Below, piece by piece: positions 45,587-56,298 of a stretch of 64,000 nucleotides of DNA. Source of the stretch: Bradyrhizobium zhanjiangense (lineage in GTDB: Bacteria; Pseudomonadota; Alphaproteobacteria; Rhizobiales; Xanthobacteraceae); NCBI RefSeq assembly GCF_004114935.1, contig NZ_CP022221.1, positions 2,873,001 to 2,937,000 on the forward strand, given 5' to 3'. The translations under genes and the position numbers were made by a program. The notes below the pieces were generated by a model. It was not told the origin of the DNA, did no database searches, and saw only the letters and a list, made by a program, of their open reading frames with translations. The first letter of the stretch is position 1. Each line of letters opens with the position of its first letter.

Positions 45587-46738
45587 ATGCGGTCAATCCA
45601 AACGGCTAGACTTAGTCCCTACGTCGCAGCGTTGAATGCCTTGAACGAAGATAAACGGCTGCGCTGCCTCAAGCCGCGCGTGGGGATCGATTTCGCATCG
45701 AACGACTATCTGGCGCTCGGGAACGCCTCGCGCATCAAAAAGGCGATGGTCGCTGCGCTCGAGGCGGGCACTCCGGTTGGAGCCGGCGGGTCGCGGCTTC
45801 TGCGCGGCAATTGCGAGGAGCATGAACGGCTCGAAACGGAAGCGGCCCAGTTCTTTGGCGCGGAGGCAGCGCTTTTCTTTGGAGGCGGCTACATCGCAAA
45901 TTTTGCCCTCCTGACAACGCTGCCGCAGCGCGGCGATCTGCTCGTTCTCGATTCGCTCGTGCACGCCAGTATTCACGAGGGGGCGCGGGCCGGCCGCGCA
46001 GAGTGTCGAATTCACGCGCACAATGATCCCCAGTCAGTCGAAGACGCAATTCGCGATTGGCGAAACAAAGGTGGGGCGGGCCGCGTCTGGATTGTGGCCG
46101 AAAGTCTCTATAGTATGGATGGCGACTTCGCTCCACTCGAAGAGCTGGTGGCAATCGCCGATCGCCAAGACGCGTTTCTGATCGTGGATGAGGCTCATGC
46201 CACAGGCGCTTACGGGCATCAGGGACGAGGGCTCACGGCCCCTTATGACAGGCGCGAAAATCTCATCGTCGTTCATACCTGCGGCAAAGCGCTCGGTGCT
46301 GCGGGTGCACTTGTTACGGCCTCCGGCATCTTGCGCGATTTCATGGTCAACCGCTGCCGTCCGTTTATTTTTGCCACCGCCCCGTCACCATTGATGGCCG
46401 TTGCGGTTCGAGAGGCACTCCTCACCCTGCAGAAAGAGCCGGAGCGGCAGCAACGGCTGGCCAAACTCGTTGCGTTCGCGCATCGGCAGATCACCTCGCT
46501 TGGTTTGAGCACACCATCGACCTCTCAGATCGTGCCGTACATCGTAGGTGACAATGCTCATGCAATGCGACTTGCCTCTGCTCTGCAGGCGCGCGGCTTC
46601 GATATCCGCGGAATTCGGCCGCCAACCGTCCCTGCAGGCACCGCCCGCTTGCGAATTTCGTTGACACTCAATGTTGGAGAAGCGGACGTGCGCGCAATGC
46701 TCGATGCGCTGGTTGAGGTGACGAGGGGCTCGTTTTGA
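45587..46738 (+). CDS. bioF: 8-amino-7-oxononanoate synthase
   Basis: A 383-residue PLP enzyme joining pimeloyl-thioester and alanine. [38 protein letters not shown] and the PLP lysine in [13 protein letters not shown] (about residue 232) are all present. CGGAG sits 8 nt before the ATG. Stop overlaps the bioD start by one base. A dead fragment of a related gene lies at 5503-5694. Confidence 0.95.
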   Translation: MRSIQTARLSPYVAALNALNEDKRLRCLKPRVGIDFASNDYLALGNASRIKKAMVAALEAGTPVGAGGSRLLRGNCEEHERLETEAAQFFGAEAALFFGGGYIANFALLTTLPQRGDLLVLDSLVHASIHEGARAGRAECRIHAHNDPQSVEDAIRDWRNKGGAGRVWIVAESLYSMDGDFAPLEELVAIADRQDAFLIVDEAHATGAYGHQGRGLTAPYDRRENLIVVHTCGKALGAAGALVTASGILRDFMVNRCRPFIFATAPSPLMAVAVREALLTLQKEPERQQRLAKLVAFAHRQITSLGLSTPSTSQIVPYIVGDNAHAMRLASALQARGFDIRGIRPPTVPAGTARLRISLTLNVGEADVRAMLDALVEVTRGSF

Positions 46739-47373
46739 TGAATAAGCGGATCGTCGTGACTGGTACGGACACCGGGGTCGGCAAAACGGTATTTTCCGCA
46801 GGGCTGGCCGGCCTTCTCGGCGCGAATTACTGGAAGCCGGTCCAGGCTGGACTCGAACAAGAGACCGACTCCGAGTGCATCCGCCGGCTCGGTGGCCTCT
46901 CGTCCGATCGGATTGTCCCGGAGCTCTATCGACTTCGGACGCCTGCGTCGCCCCATTACTCCGCGGAGATCGACGGTGTTGGCATAGATACAGAGACGCT
47001 TCGACTGCCGGACAGCGGCGAGCGGCAACTCGTGATCGAGGGCACCGGCGGACTCATGGTGCCTCTGACGGCGCGCACTCTTTACATCGACATCTTCGAG
47101 CGCTGGCAGCTTCCCGTCGTGCTTTGCGCAAGGACGGGACTGGGCACAATCAATCACTCCCTTCTATCCATAGAGGCTCTGCGGAAGCGTCAGATTCGAA
47201 TCCTTGGAATTGCGTTCATTGGCGAAAGAAACGCCGAAACTGAAAGCGCGATTTGCGAGATCGGGAGAGTGCGTTGGTTGGGACGGCTCCCGTGGCTTGT
47301 TCCCCTCACGGACGATAGGCTGCAGGCCGCTTTCAAAAACTCCTTTGTTAGTAGCGATTTCCTGAACCTATGA
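46738..47373 (+). CDS. bioD: Dethiobiotin synthetase
   Basis: A 211-residue ATP-dependent carboxylase. [15 protein letters not shown] is the P-loop, YWKPVQAGL and the [10 protein letters not shown] motif follow. It closes the ureido ring of dethiobiotin. Overlaps bioF by one base and bioA by four, so the operon is translationally coupled. Confidence 0.95.
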   Translation: MNKRIVVTGTDTGVGKTVFSAGLAGLLGANYWKPVQAGLEQETDSECIRRLGGLSSDRIVPELYRLRTPASPHYSAEIDGVGIDTETLRLPDSGERQLVIEGTGGLMVPLTARTLYIDIFERWQLPVVLCARTGLGTINHSLLSIEALRKRQIRILGIAFIGERNAETESAICEIGRVRWLGRLPWLVPLTDDRLQAAFKNSFVSSDFLNL

Positions 47374-48635
47374 AGATAGCCAAGAGGTCGCCGATCTGGC
47401 ACCCGTTCACGCAGCATGCTCTACAGCGAGACATGACGAAGGTGCTGCGGGGAGAGGGGGCTTATCTCTACACCGAAGATGGCCGACGCCTTATCGATGC
47501 AATCTCCTCCTGGTGGGTCGTGACCCACGGCCATTGCCATCCATGCATCGTGAACGCGATCCGAGAACAGGCAGGCAAGCTCAGCCAGGTCATCTTCGCC
47601 GGATACACTCACGACCCGGCTGAGCAAGTTGCGACGGAACTATTGAAGGTCACCTCCCCGGCGCTCGAGCATGTGTTCTTCTCCGATAGCGGGTCAACCA
47701 GCGTCGAAGTCGCGCTGAAAATGGCGCTCGGCTACTGGCGCAATACCGGAAGACAGCGAACCCAAATTGTGGTGATGCAGCACTCATACCATGGCGACAC
47801 GATCGGGGCGATGTCGGTAGGTAGTCGAGGCGTCTTCAATGCGGCCTACGGGGCGCTGATGTTCGAGGTGACCTCGATTCCGTTCCCGGCAAGAGATCGT
47901 GAGCAAAGAGCGCTCGATGCGCTTGAAAAGGCGTGCCGAAACGAACATCCCGCAGCCTTTATCGTGGAGCCCCTGATATTGGGTGCCGGTGGAATGCTGA
48001 TGTATTCTCCCTCGGTGCTAAGAGAGATGAAGCGGATCTGCGAAGCCTTCGACGTCCTGTTCATTGCGGACGAGGTCATGACCGGCTGGGGCCGGACGGG
48101 TACCTTGTTTGCGTGTGAGCAGGCCGATGTCACGCCCGATATTGCCTGCTATTCGAAGGGCCTGACGGCTGGGGCGCTGCCGCTCGCCGTCACACTCTGT
48201 CGTGCCGATATTTTCGATGCGCATTATTCTGAAGATCGCACGCGTACGTTTTTTCATTCGAGCTCATATACGGCCAATCCAGTGGCCTGTGCCGCCGCCA
48301 AGGCTAATCTGGACCTATGGCAGGATCAGGAATATCGCGGGCGGCTGGCATCCTTGGCCAGGATGCAAGAACAGGCACTCGCGCCATTCCGCGCCGATTC
48401 ACGGTTCGCAAACGTCCGACGCACAGGAACAGTCACAGCGCTTGAACTCAACACGAGCGATGCCGGCTACCTGGCGGACATCGGTCCGAGGCTTTTGGCT
48501 TTCTTCCAAGCGCGGAATCTGCTGTTACGCCCACTCGGTAACACAATCTACGTGATGCCGCCTTACTGCGTTACGGCGGCCGACCTTGATGAAATCTATA
48601 CTGCCATCCGCGACGCTGCTGACCTGCTGATGTGA
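47370..48635 (+). CDS. bioA: Adenosylmethionine-8-amino-7-oxononanoate aminotransferase
   Basis: A 421-residue class III aminotransferase that uses SAM as amino donor. [10 protein letters not shown] at the start, [43 protein letters not shown] and the PLP lysine in [12 protein letters not shown] (about residue 272) identify BioA rather than an ornithine aminotransferase. Last gene of the bio cluster; no early-pathway gene (bioC/bioH or bioZ) follows, so pimeloyl supply must come from elsewhere. Confidence 0.95.
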   Translation: MKIAKRSPIWHPFTQHALQRDMTKVLRGEGAYLYTEDGRRLIDAISSWWVVTHGHCHPCIVNAIREQAGKLSQVIFAGYTHDPAEQVATELLKVTSPALEHVFFSDSGSTSVEVALKMALGYWRNTGRQRTQIVVMQHSYHGDTIGAMSVGSRGVFNAAYGALMFEVTSIPFPARDREQRALDALEKACRNEHPAAFIVEPLILGAGGMLMYSPSVLREMKRICEAFDVLFIADEVMTGWGRTGTLFACEQADVTPDIACYSKGLTAGALPLAVTLCRADIFDAHYSEDRTRTFFHSSSYTANPVACAAAKANLDLWQDQEYRGRLASLARMQEQALAPFRADSRFANVRRTGTVTALELNTSDAGYLADIGPRLLAFFQARNLLLRPLGNTIYVMPPYCVTAADLDEIYTAIRDAADLLM

Positions 48636-49073
48636 GATGCACGAGACTGTGCAATCGTCTGCAGTGACAGGATCTTGCAAGCCGAAAGTGTCCGTATTGC
48701 TGCCGCTTGATAGTGCAACGAGGATGCGGCACCCAAGCTCGCAGGCCGATCGTGCTTAGGTACTTAGGCGCTTCGGATCCAACTGCCGCAGCAATTCTGC
48801 GGGCTAGCCATGAAAGGCGCAGCATTTGGCCGAAATGTCGAGCGAATTGCGTTAATCACGATAGAGAAATCCATTTATCTTGAGCAAATTCTCGGCGAGG
48901 CTTTCTGCGGAAAGTACTGCTTCGCGAGGCAGCCGCACATCAGAGTCAAGGCTCTTGATGGCTGCAAGAACCAGGGAGACGGACCGCCGGGCGACCGCAC
49001 CTTTGGTGCCCGCGTGGTGCTGTGGTCAGAGGACAGCGAGGGCTCCCAAGTACATGTCTGACAGGAGGCGAGA
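48636..49073. other. Intergenic, no gene recognised
   Basis: Frames at 48810-49061 and 48880-49149 overlap in different registers; a piece reading HIRVKALDGCKNQGDG and FGARVVLWSEDSEG is protein-like but unrecognised. Confidence 0.35.
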
Positions 49074-49259
49074 ATGCACATTGGCTTCCGTAATTCCCTC
49101 GACCATTCAGCCACATGCTGCGCGATATGCGGCGGTAAGTTTGGGCTGATCCGCCATTACTGCTGGCGAACGGCCCTTTGCTCCAAGAAATGCGTCAACC
49201 GCTTCAAGGCGCGGCGGGAGGCCGATCAGAAATGGCTTCGATGGCGGCGAGCGGCTTAG
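49074..49259 (+). CDS. Small zinc-finger-like protein
   Basis: A 61-residue protein with CCAICGGKFGLIRHYCW then ALCSKKCVNRFKARREAD. Two CxxC/CxxxC pairs 17 residues apart look like a treble-clef or ribbon zinc site, followed by a basic helix. GGAGG lies 7 nt before the ATG. Very similar small proteins are common in Bradyrhizobium. Function unknown. Confidence 0.75.
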   Translation: MHIGFRNSLDHSATCCAICGGKFGLIRHYCWRTALCSKKCVNRFKARREADQKWLRWRRAA

Positions 49260-49332
49260 GAATGGACTGAGTTGTGCCGGTACGGCCCTGGTCAGAAAAT
49301 TCGAGTGGTCCTCTAGAGCGCGTGGAAATCAA

Positions 49333-49542
49333 GTGACAGAAACATCGGCAAAAATAATCGACTTCAGGGCCTACAGGGCCAGCAGGCTGGCTCGGTCTGA
49401 GCGCCTTCGCGACGACATCTACTCGACCGCGACTTTCGCTGCGCTTACAGCGGCCTGTCACCTTTGGACGTTCCTGGCCTGCCATCCGTTTGCTTTGCTC
49501 GGTGCGCAAGCGCCGAAGCAGGAGTCTAACGAGTACCCCTAG
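49333..49542 (+). CDS. Small hypothetical protein
   Basis: A 69-residue frame from a GTG with GGAAA upstream: MTETSAKIIDFRAYRASRLARSER-like basic start (read in two parts), then a moderately hydrophobic stretch (TFAALTAACHLWTFLACHPFALL). It may be a small membrane-associated protein. Codon use looks coding but there is no family match I know. Confidence 0.45.
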   Translation: MTETSAKIIDFRAYRASRLARSERLRDDIYSTATFAALTAACHLWTFLACHPFALLGAQAPKQESNEYP

Positions 49543-49557
49543 GGGGCAGACACGCAG

Positions 49558-49752
49558 ATGTGCCCTAAAGACGAAGTCCCCACTGCGTGCATCTGCAGCT
49601 CGGTCCGGTCGAGCCGTCACCGTTTGGAGAGACTGCAATCAGCCCAGAAACGCGTGCAGATGGTGGCTCGTCGCGAGCGCCGCTCCTCGATTGAGGCCGC
49701 GGCTGGCATAGCCGCTGAAACTGCTCGGGAAGACGGGCCATCGGGTGGTTAA
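49558..49752 (+). CDS. Small hypothetical protein, doubtful
   Basis: A 64-residue frame, MCPKDEVPTACICSSVR then a basic helix RHRLERLQSAQKRVQMVARRER. It lies 15 bp after the previous small frame and could be co-transcribed, but evidence for expression is weak. Confidence 0.35.
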   Translation: MCPKDEVPTACICSSVRSSRHRLERLQSAQKRVQMVARRERRSSIEAAAGIAAETAREDGPSGG

Positions 49753-49914
49753 ATCGCGATGAGGAAGGTCTTATCTCATGGTTGCGCGACCATTGGACTG
49801 TTTTTGCGCTGTTCTCCAGTTCTAGAGAGCTGGGATCTCCATCCTCCATGCCATTGACAGGTTTCTCCCGCGTTCTCTAGGAAGCGCCGACGGTGTGTGG
49901 GGAGCGGATTCAAT

Positions 49915-50793
49915 ATGAGCCACAGTTCAGAGCAGCCTCTAGAGCGCGTCACGATTCCGGTACTGCAGCAGTGGAAGGATAAAGGACGGCGTGTCGTGAT
50001 GACCACCGCCTACGATGCGGTTGCGGCGCGCATCGCGGATCCCATTGTCGATATCATCCTGGTCGGCGATAGCGTTGGAAACGTCTGCCTGGGATTCGAC
50101 AACACGCTGCCCGTCAGCGTGGCCATGATGAATCATCACCTGGAGGCTGTTGCGCGCACGAGGCCTCATGCGCTGCTTGTGGCCGACATGCCCTTTCTGA
50201 GCTTTCATGTCGGCTCTGAGGATACGATTCGCAATGCAGGAGGTTTTCTGCAGCGTGGCGCCGATGCTGTGAAACTCGAGGGTGGTGCCAAACGCATCGA
50301 GATGGTACGCGCCTTGGTCGATTGCGAAATTCCTGTGATGGGACATCTCGGTCTGACCCCGCAGAGCGTCAACGTCATGGGTGGATTCAAGGTGCAGGGA
50401 CGGACAACGGATACCGCCTTGCGGCTGCTCGATGACGCGCACCGTCTGCAGGAAGCCGGCTGCTTCGCGCTGGTCCTGGAGGGCATTCCTGCCGAGCTCG
50501 CGGCGCGAGCGACCGAATGTCTCACGATACCCACCATCGGGATCGGAGCAGGACCCGATTGCTCGGGCCAAGTGCTCGTGTTTCATGATGTCTTGGGGCT
50601 AACCGAAGGTCATCGCCCCAAATTCGTTCGTGCCTATGCAAATGGATTCCAGCTGTTCCAGGAGGCGCTGTCGCGCTGGGCTGCCGATATCCACAAAGGT
50701 GCATTCCCCGGCTCAGAGGAGTGCTATCGGCTTCCTGATCAGCTTCGGCATGCCGTAGCCAACTGGGTGCCCTCCAACTCAACCTCAAGGTAA
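49915..50793 (+). CDS. panB: 3-methyl-2-oxobutanoate hydroxymethyltransferase
   Basis: A 292-residue TIM-barrel enzyme making ketopantoate. VVMTTAYDAVAARIAD, ILVGDSVGN, VADMPFLSF, GADAVKLEGG, MGHLGLTPQSVN and TIGIGAGPDC, with the Mg-binding Asp residues in the second and third, match PanB throughout. GGGGAG precedes the ATG at 49915. Three bases separate it from panC. Confidence 0.96.
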   Translation: MSHSSEQPLERVTIPVLQQWKDKGRRVVMTTAYDAVAARIADPIVDIILVGDSVGNVCLGFDNTLPVSVAMMNHHLEAVARTRPHALLVADMPFLSFHVGSEDTIRNAGGFLQRGADAVKLEGGAKRIEMVRALVDCEIPVMGHLGLTPQSVNVMGGFKVQGRTTDTALRLLDDAHRLQEAGCFALVLEGIPAELAARATECLTIPTIGIGAGPDCSGQVLVFHDVLGLTEGHRPKFVRAYANGFQLFQEALSRWAADIHKGAFPGSEECYRLPDQLRHAVANWVPSNSTSR

Positions 50794-50796
50794 GAA

Positions 50797-51648
50797 ATGC
50801 AAGTCATTACGAAGGTCGCTGAGCTGCGTCGCGCCCTTGCAGACGTTCGCAATGCCGATAAGCGCATCGGATTCGTTCCGACGATGGGATACCTGCACGA
50901 CGGCCACCTGGCCCTGATCTCGGCTAGCCGGGGACACTGCGACGTCACTGTCGTTAGCATCTTCGTCAACCCCACTCAGTTCGGCCCAAATGAGGATCTC
51001 AGCAGGTACCCTCGCGACTTCGCGCGCGATGAAGCGTTGTGCCGCAGTGCCGGGGTCTCCATCATCTTCGCGCCAAGTGCAGAGGAGATCTATCCGGCTC
51101 AATTTGAGAGCTTTGTCGAGCCGGGCGAACTCGCAAAACCGCTCTGCGGAGCTTTCAGGCCTGGACATTTTCGTGGTGTAGCGACTGTCGTCTGCAAGCT
51201 ATTCAACATGGTGCAGCCGGACGTCGCGTACTTTGGACAGAAGGATTTTCAGCAATGCGCTGTGATACGCCGCATGACGGTTGATCTGAATCTTCCGATC
51301 GAGATTGTCACTGTGCCAACCGTGCGCGAGCCAGATGGGCTGGCAATGAGCAGTCGCAACCGTTATCTCAGCCCGGAAGAACGTGGTCGGAGCCTTGCGG
51401 TCAGCCGTGGCTTGTTCGCCGCAGCGCAAGAGTTTGCCTCAGGGGAGCGCGACGGGGCAACGCTGATTGCGCTTGCAAGAAAGCATATGGAAAGGGTCGA
51501 TCGACTGCAGTACCTTGAGCTTGTCGACACTGGGACCCTAAAGATTGCCGAGAGTCCTCTGCGCTATCCGGCGGTGCTCTGTGTCGCAGCGTACGTAGGC
51601 TTCACTCGGTTGATCGACAATGTAGTCCTGTCCTGGTCGCCATCGTAG
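50797..51648 (+). CDS. panC: Pantothenate synthetase
   Basis: A 283-residue enzyme that joins pantoate and beta-alanine. FVPTMGYLHDGHLALI holds the HIGH-like motif, FVNPTQFGPNEDL, FFGQKDFQQ-like YFGQKDFQQCAVIRRM and EPDGLAMSSRNRYLS (KMSKS region) follow. Together with panB and panD it completes pantothenate synthesis from ketoisovalerate and aspartate, apart from ketopantoate reductase, which is not here. Confidence 0.96.
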   Translation: MQVITKVAELRRALADVRNADKRIGFVPTMGYLHDGHLALISASRGHCDVTVVSIFVNPTQFGPNEDLSRYPRDFARDEALCRSAGVSIIFAPSAEEIYPAQFESFVEPGELAKPLCGAFRPGHFRGVATVVCKLFNMVQPDVAYFGQKDFQQCAVIRRMTVDLNLPIEIVTVPTVREPDGLAMSSRNRYLSPEERGRSLAVSRGLFAAAQEFASGERDGATLIALARKHMERVDRLQYLELVDTGTLKIAESPLRYPAVLCVAAYVGFTRLIDNVVLSWSPS

Positions 51649-51883
51649 CCAGATCCGCAAGTGATTGCGCTCAGAAGCCGTCGAGCCGGGGGGCACTGAA
51701 ATCCTCAACATCCAGGAAGAACTCTCGAAGGCGATACGGAACTGCCGTTTGCGTGCTGAACAACTACCACACGCTCGAGCTCATGATGTCGGCTGGAGAT
51801 TGGCTCTGCCGCTGACGGGGTGGAGCGAGGCGGGGCCGCTCCCACGCTGCCGAGAGCAGCCAAGTGCGAGTTCGCTTTCCGTA

Positions 51884-52087
51884 TTATGACTTCGGCGGCT
51901 CGCTCGGACACTCCGGGACGTTCCGGCCGCTTTGCGCGCGTTTTACGACGTCGCGCAAAACAATTTCAGAAAGTCGTACAACCAGCTGTTTGAGTCGCGC
52001 AATCTCCCGCTTGCAGCGCTCCAGCTCGTGCTGTTCGTCTGTCATCACAGATGGTGTGCGACGATGGCTGCTGCCGAAATGATTCAT
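51884..52087 (-). CDS. Small coiled-coil hypothetical protein
   Basis: A 67-residue protein: MNHFGSSHRR start, then a helix ELERCKREIARLKQLVVRLSEI with leucine heptads, ending RNVPECPSEPPKS. GGGAG lies a few bases before the ATG at 52087. The EIARLKQLVVRLSEIV helix recurs in small proteins of Bradyrhizobium islands. Likely an oligomerising peptide of unknown role. Confidence 0.65.
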   Translation of the reverse strand: MNHFGSSHRRTPSVMTDEQHELERCKREIARLKQLVVRLSEIVLRDVVKRAQSGRNVPECPSEPPKS

Positions 52088-53331
52088 GTAGCTCCCTTTC
52101 CAATTCGACAAACACAGCAGATAATTGCAGCCCAGTCGCTTCTCTTCCCTGAACGAGGCGCCTCGGCGTCAGATCGGAGCGTTTCACACGCAGCCCGCGG
52201 TGGGCTGGTTGCTAGCTCACTCCCTGCAAAGGGCTTGCGCCCAGCTCGCGGATGCGACGGCACTTTCGGCGACGCCATCTCGCTCGTCGCTCTTGCTCAG
52301 TTGCAGTAATGGCCCCAACAATGTGGCCGCGGAATATGCCGCCCTCCGGCTGCATGTGATTGCTCTGGGCGGAGACTGTAACAAAGTGGCAATATCGATT
52401 AATGCAACGAGCCGCGCTCTCGCGCTCAAATCCTGCATTACGGCAGCGCCCCCGATAATTTTCACGCGACGTTCGCTGTCCGTGCTGGGGTCCTTCAGCT
52501 ACACCAGGCTTATATATCCAAAACGCAAGTCGCTACCGAGATCACCGCCTGCAAGCGGGCCTCGCCAAAGGAGCTTCGCTCAAAATCGTGTGCTGCCAAT
52601 ACGTGCGATTATGGATCAATAACCACGCGCCCATGACCAAGAAATTACTTCACGATCGCGCAGACGATCTCGTCAAGCTGCATAAAGCTGAAGTTCCCTC
52701 AAGAGCGGCCAGGGAGCGAGTCAAGGGGGCACTGAGCGCGGGCGCCGGATCCTGGCCCGATTTCGTCGCCAGACGTGGGGCGGGCGCCGGTTTTTGACGC
52801 ACTTCACCGCATGAATTGAAGTCCCTCTACAGTGCGGGATGCCAAGCGCTCGGGTTTGGAGCCGATAGGGCCGTGTCGTGAGACGACATCGGAGCAGGGC
52901 AGTGGCAAGCTATTTCTACCAACTCCATCGGGCAGGTGTGCCAAAGCATTGGTTGGACGCAGCGGGCGCGATAAACGGCAAATCCTCTAGCCGCAATTGA
53001 ACCTGATGAGGCTCGGCAACGAACTAGCACCGTCCGAGCATTGGCCTGCCGCAGCCGCCCGGTCTAATCGCAGAGCATGATCGCAGGGCGCTCACATTGG
53101 CCTCTGAGCTCTAGTAAGCTTGTCTGTTAAGCCGAGACGGCCGACGAGAAGACAAAAGCAGGCCGATCAAGCGAGCTGCCGCAATGGTCAGCGATCGCAG
53201 AGGTGCTGGACATTGCATCGCGCTGGAAATCTGCTGCCGGCAGTCGCGGAGGCTCATAAGATCTGATGTACTTGAGTTCCGGTCCAGCAAATGCCCATTA
53301 TCTTCCTCGATGGTATGAGGGAGATCTCCCA
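52088..53331. other. Intergenic, about 1.2 kb, no gene recognised
   Basis: A short frame at 52634-52797 (MTKKLLHDRADDLVKLHKAE) looks protein-like but is unrecognised. The remainder is composition-driven. Confidence 0.35.
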
Positions 53332-53532
53332 ATGCTGGACGGTGCCACCACCGCGCTTCTGCGTACGATCCGGGATGAGGTTTGCGAAAGCGTCTCACCG
53401 TATGACGCCGGCGTTCGCGCCTACGTTGCCTCCAAAATCCTGGAGGCCGCCACCAGAGGTGAGACGCGCCCCGATCTGCTTAAACAAATCTGTCAGGAAG
53501 CTCTTTCCAGAGCACCAACGATGTGGCGATAG
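53332..53532 (+). CDS. Small conserved-looking hypothetical protein
   Basis: A 66-residue helical protein: MLDGATTALLRTIRDEVCES, VSPYDAGVRAYVASKILEAA, LKQICQEALSRAPTMWR. The pattern [ALV]-L-R-x-[IV]-x-D-E-V-C and A-x-V-A-S-K-I-L-E-A-A with the end RAPTMWR is familiar from many Bradyrhizobium small proteins. GGAG lies 7 nt before the ATG. Function unknown. Confidence 0.75.
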   Translation: MLDGATTALLRTIRDEVCESVSPYDAGVRAYVASKILEAATRGETRPDLLKQICQEALSRAPTMWR

Positions 53533-53932
53533 ATCTAGGACGTGGCTTGTCATTGAGGTGAATTTCCAAGTCACAGTGCTGAAGATCCTGGCCCGCTATC
53601 CAGGTTCGCGCGCGACCGTCGCGTCGCCTGCGGCATAGTGGTCCGGCCACCTCGCAGCGGTGTATCGTGGTTGCAAATCGATGGCGGCCTAACTCACCCA
53701 AGGCGCGGCGTTATCCGATGTGAATCGGTTGGCGCGTTGCTCGCTGCGAGGCCGCTCGCTGAAACGAGAGAGCAGCTCGCACAACAGGCAGCGCACAGAG
53801 CTTGGCGCACCCACCCTTGCGCGCCACGATGTCGGTGAGGCGTCGCGCTAATAACCTTCGTCCGAAACGAGGGCGAACTCAGTGTTCGGCGCCGGAGCGC
53901 CATCACTCAAGCGAGCCGGTGCGCCTTGCTGT
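53533..53932. other. Intergenic, no gene recognised
   Basis: Nothing supported. Confidence 0.4.
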
Positions 53933-54136
53933 TTACTCCTGTGCGAGCGCCGCAAGTGCCCTTTCGATCACTGTGATGTCTTGACTGACCTGAGCGATCG
54001 CTGGCTTCGGATCAACTCCGGTAACGCACTTCAACTGCTGCAGTAGCTCCCGCCGATGCGCCAGAAGGTTCTCCAGCGCGCTGCGGTTGTTTAGTTTCAC
54101 ATAGCCGTCGACAATCAATCCAATCGAAAGAGACAT
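53933..54136 (-). CDS. Small helical hypothetical protein
   Basis: A 67-residue protein: MSLSIGLIVDGYVKLNNRSAL, ENLLAHRRELLQQLK, VSQDITVIERALAAL. It looks like a helical hairpin and resembles small proteins of other Bradyrhizobium islands. The ATG at 54136 begins the conserved-looking part; an upstream start adds four residues. Function unknown. Confidence 0.7.
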   Translation of the reverse strand: MSLSIGLIVDGYVKLNNRSALENLLAHRRELLQQLKCVTGVDPKPAIAQVSQDITVIERALAALAQE

Positions 54137-54530
54137 CGAAACTCTCAAACAAAGCTATTCTCAACGAAAATGCGTATAGCACATCGGCAAACGATGTTCA
54201 GCTCGTCAGAGAGAATACTGACGGGCGAGCTTGTTAGCGACAAGCGTCCGGCGCCCGGGGCGTGACCGCCTATTTTTTGCGCCTTACAACCGTCCAGCTC
54301 TGTTTGAGCGACTAGCCGAGCAGAAAGACGGCTATGGCGAGCCAAGAACGCTGCGGATCGTCGCGATGGAAGTGCTAGGCTAGGGGAAAGAATGATATCA
54401 CGAACTAGCATGGTCCTTATCCGCCTGCCGAACGGCTTCCGAGATGCGATGACAGGCGGCGCGTTGATCGACGACATGCTCGCCCGAATATCTCTTCGTA
54501 GAGATTGCGACGACCTCAGGAGCATCCAGG
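54137..54530. other. Intergenic, possible 48-codon frame
   Basis: A plus-strand frame 54391-54537 (MISRTSMVLIRLPNGF and then GGALIDDMLARISL) overlaps the start of the next gene; it is protein-like but unrecognised. Confidence 0.35.
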
Positions 54531-54854
54531 ATGCTTGATGAATATTTGGCCCGCATTCGTGCTCACCGCAACAACATCTACCGCTATCGTCGCCTGCTGA
54601 AGTCGAACCTGTCGGATGTCGAACGTCAGTTTATTGAAAAGCGCCTCACCGAAGAGCAGACCGCGCTCGAATCTCTTTCGGCCGAGACCTTCCCGCTCGC
54701 GTTTAGCCTTTCGAGGGGACGTACATGCCGGCAAGCTAGGTGCGGAGTCGCGAACGACGCGCGCATTCGGGGCCACGCGATTTCTCGCCGACGGCATCAT
54801 CATGAGCTTGTGACCCGGCAAACAATCGATGATATCCGCCCGCTGTTGGACTAG
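54531..54854 (+). CDS. Small helical hypothetical protein
   Basis: A 107-residue protein whose first 60 residues form a family-like helical hairpin: MLDEYLARIRAHRNNIYRYR, RLLKSNLSDVERQFIEKRLT, EEQTALESL. Similar [IL]-R-A-H-R-x-N-I-x-R-Y-R-R-L-L proteins are common in Bradyrhizobium. The C-terminal Arg/His-rich 45 residues look unrelated and may come from a frameshift or fusion. AGGAG lies about 9 nt before the ATG. Confidence 0.65.
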   Translation: MLDEYLARIRAHRNNIYRYRRLLKSNLSDVERQFIEKRLTEEQTALESLSAETFPLAFSLSRGRTCRQARCGVANDARIRGHAISRRRHHHELVTRQTIDDIRPLLD

Positions 54855-55175
54855 CCCCAGGACCTGATCTGCTGACCTGCACGTGAGTTCATTCGGCTCG
54901 GGTATCAGGTGCTCAATCTATATCGGCATTTGCCCATAGCGGATTAGAAAGCCGCGCCGATCGGGCTCGGCTGCGAAATACCTTCGCGCCGATATTTCAA
55001 CTACTCGCCGTCGGGCAAATGGCAGGCCTTTTGCGTGTAGCCGATCCCATAGGACTGCTGCACAGGCTCTCCGCGACCGACGGTTGGTTGTTTCGACGGA
55101 ACGCAGTCGGCCGCGCGACAGGGAAGTCGCAGTTCCGAGGCAGAACAACGGCCTCCAGCTTTTGGATCAATCAGT
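54855..55175. other. Intergenic, no gene recognised
   Basis: Nothing supported. Confidence 0.4.
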
Positions 55176-55463
55176 TCAACCTGCACCGGGCAATCGAACA
55201 CTATGCTTGTGCGTAGCCTGCGCGACGTCGAAGCAACCGATCACTTCGTCGATTGGGGCACTAGCCACCGCCTTCTGACGGATAAGGACGGCATGGGTTT
55301 TAGTATCTGCCACACGGTAGTGCGCGCTAACACCGTTTCGCTTCTGCAATACCGGAATCATCTCGAAGCCTGCTAGTGCATCGGCGGAGAGGGCGCGGTC
55401 GAGGACATGGACAGCAATGTCTTTCCCATTCGCAAGGGTGACATGTATGTGCTTGACAAGCAT
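55176..55463 (-). CDS. Hypothetical protein, uncertain
   Basis: A 95-residue frame: [58 protein letters not shown]. The composition is that of a soluble alpha/beta protein, and AGGA lies next to the ATG. The frame extends upstream to 55628, with a Cys-rich start that is less convincing. No family recognised. Confidence 0.4.
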   Translation of the reverse strand: MLVKHIHVTLANGKDIAVHVLDRALSADALAGFEMIPVLQKRNGVSAHYRVADTKTHAVLIRQKAVASAPIDEVIGCFDVAQATHKHSVRLPGAG

Positions 55464-56298
55464 TTCCTGCGCGGGGGGCGGAATAACGACATGATCCTCG
55501 TTAGCATCTTCAACCGCCCCCTCACCGGAACCGAGCGCCACAAGCTCGATGACCCGGCAGGCTCCACATATTGAGCAATGCCAAGAAACGCCAAACCAAC
55601 ATGAACTGCCGCTGATTGTGAGAAACATTTACTCGGGCGATCCAGCACTGCCTCGTATCGCACGCGCGGACCTCAGAAAAGGTCCTTGCCCGGTTTTACG
55701 AAAGGCGCACGCGATGCGCTTCGGCGGAGCTGACAAAATTACTTTGGCATTCCAGGTCCATTTTCCCTTGTCCGGAAGACCAGGCGGGCTAAGGCTTGAA
55801 CCTATTGATAGCGCGCTCAGTTGTACGATGTCTGGCGACGGTGTTGGACCGCTGACATAGCACTACTGTGGCTATCGCATTGATTGCGCTCGATTTCACC
55901 TTTGGCACGATACATGCGTAATCGTCTAAAGGGCGCCATAGAGGAGAAGTCGTTCGATGAGAACGCTTACCAGAAACTCTGACGCGGTTGAGTGGCAGCT
56001 GCGATACTGCTTGCACTATATTTTGCAGGGGTGGCCATGAGCGTACGAGGCAAATTGGGGGATGGAAACGCCAATCACGACTTGGCTGCGTTGGACTCTT
56101 ACATTCTGTTCACAAACGAAGGCGGCTGGCATGCCAGCTTAAGAAGCCGAGTGACGGTCAGTCCCCCCTTCAAGTTACGCTCTGTCTCGTCAATTTTGCG
56201 ATGAAATTGCCAATCTTACGATCGAAGAAAGGAAAGGTTTACTTTCAATAAGGCGCTGACATCTTAGTTCGGTTTTTAACAGCCGCGCTGTGGCGTCG
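55464..56298. other. Intergenic, no gene recognised
   Basis: Short frames only. Precedes the excisionase/integrase relic. Confidence 0.35.

Noticed and set aside
55907..55925. Possible RpoN site (TGGCAC, 5 nt, ATGC)
   Set aside because: The -12 element lacks TTGC and no gene follows at a fitting distance.
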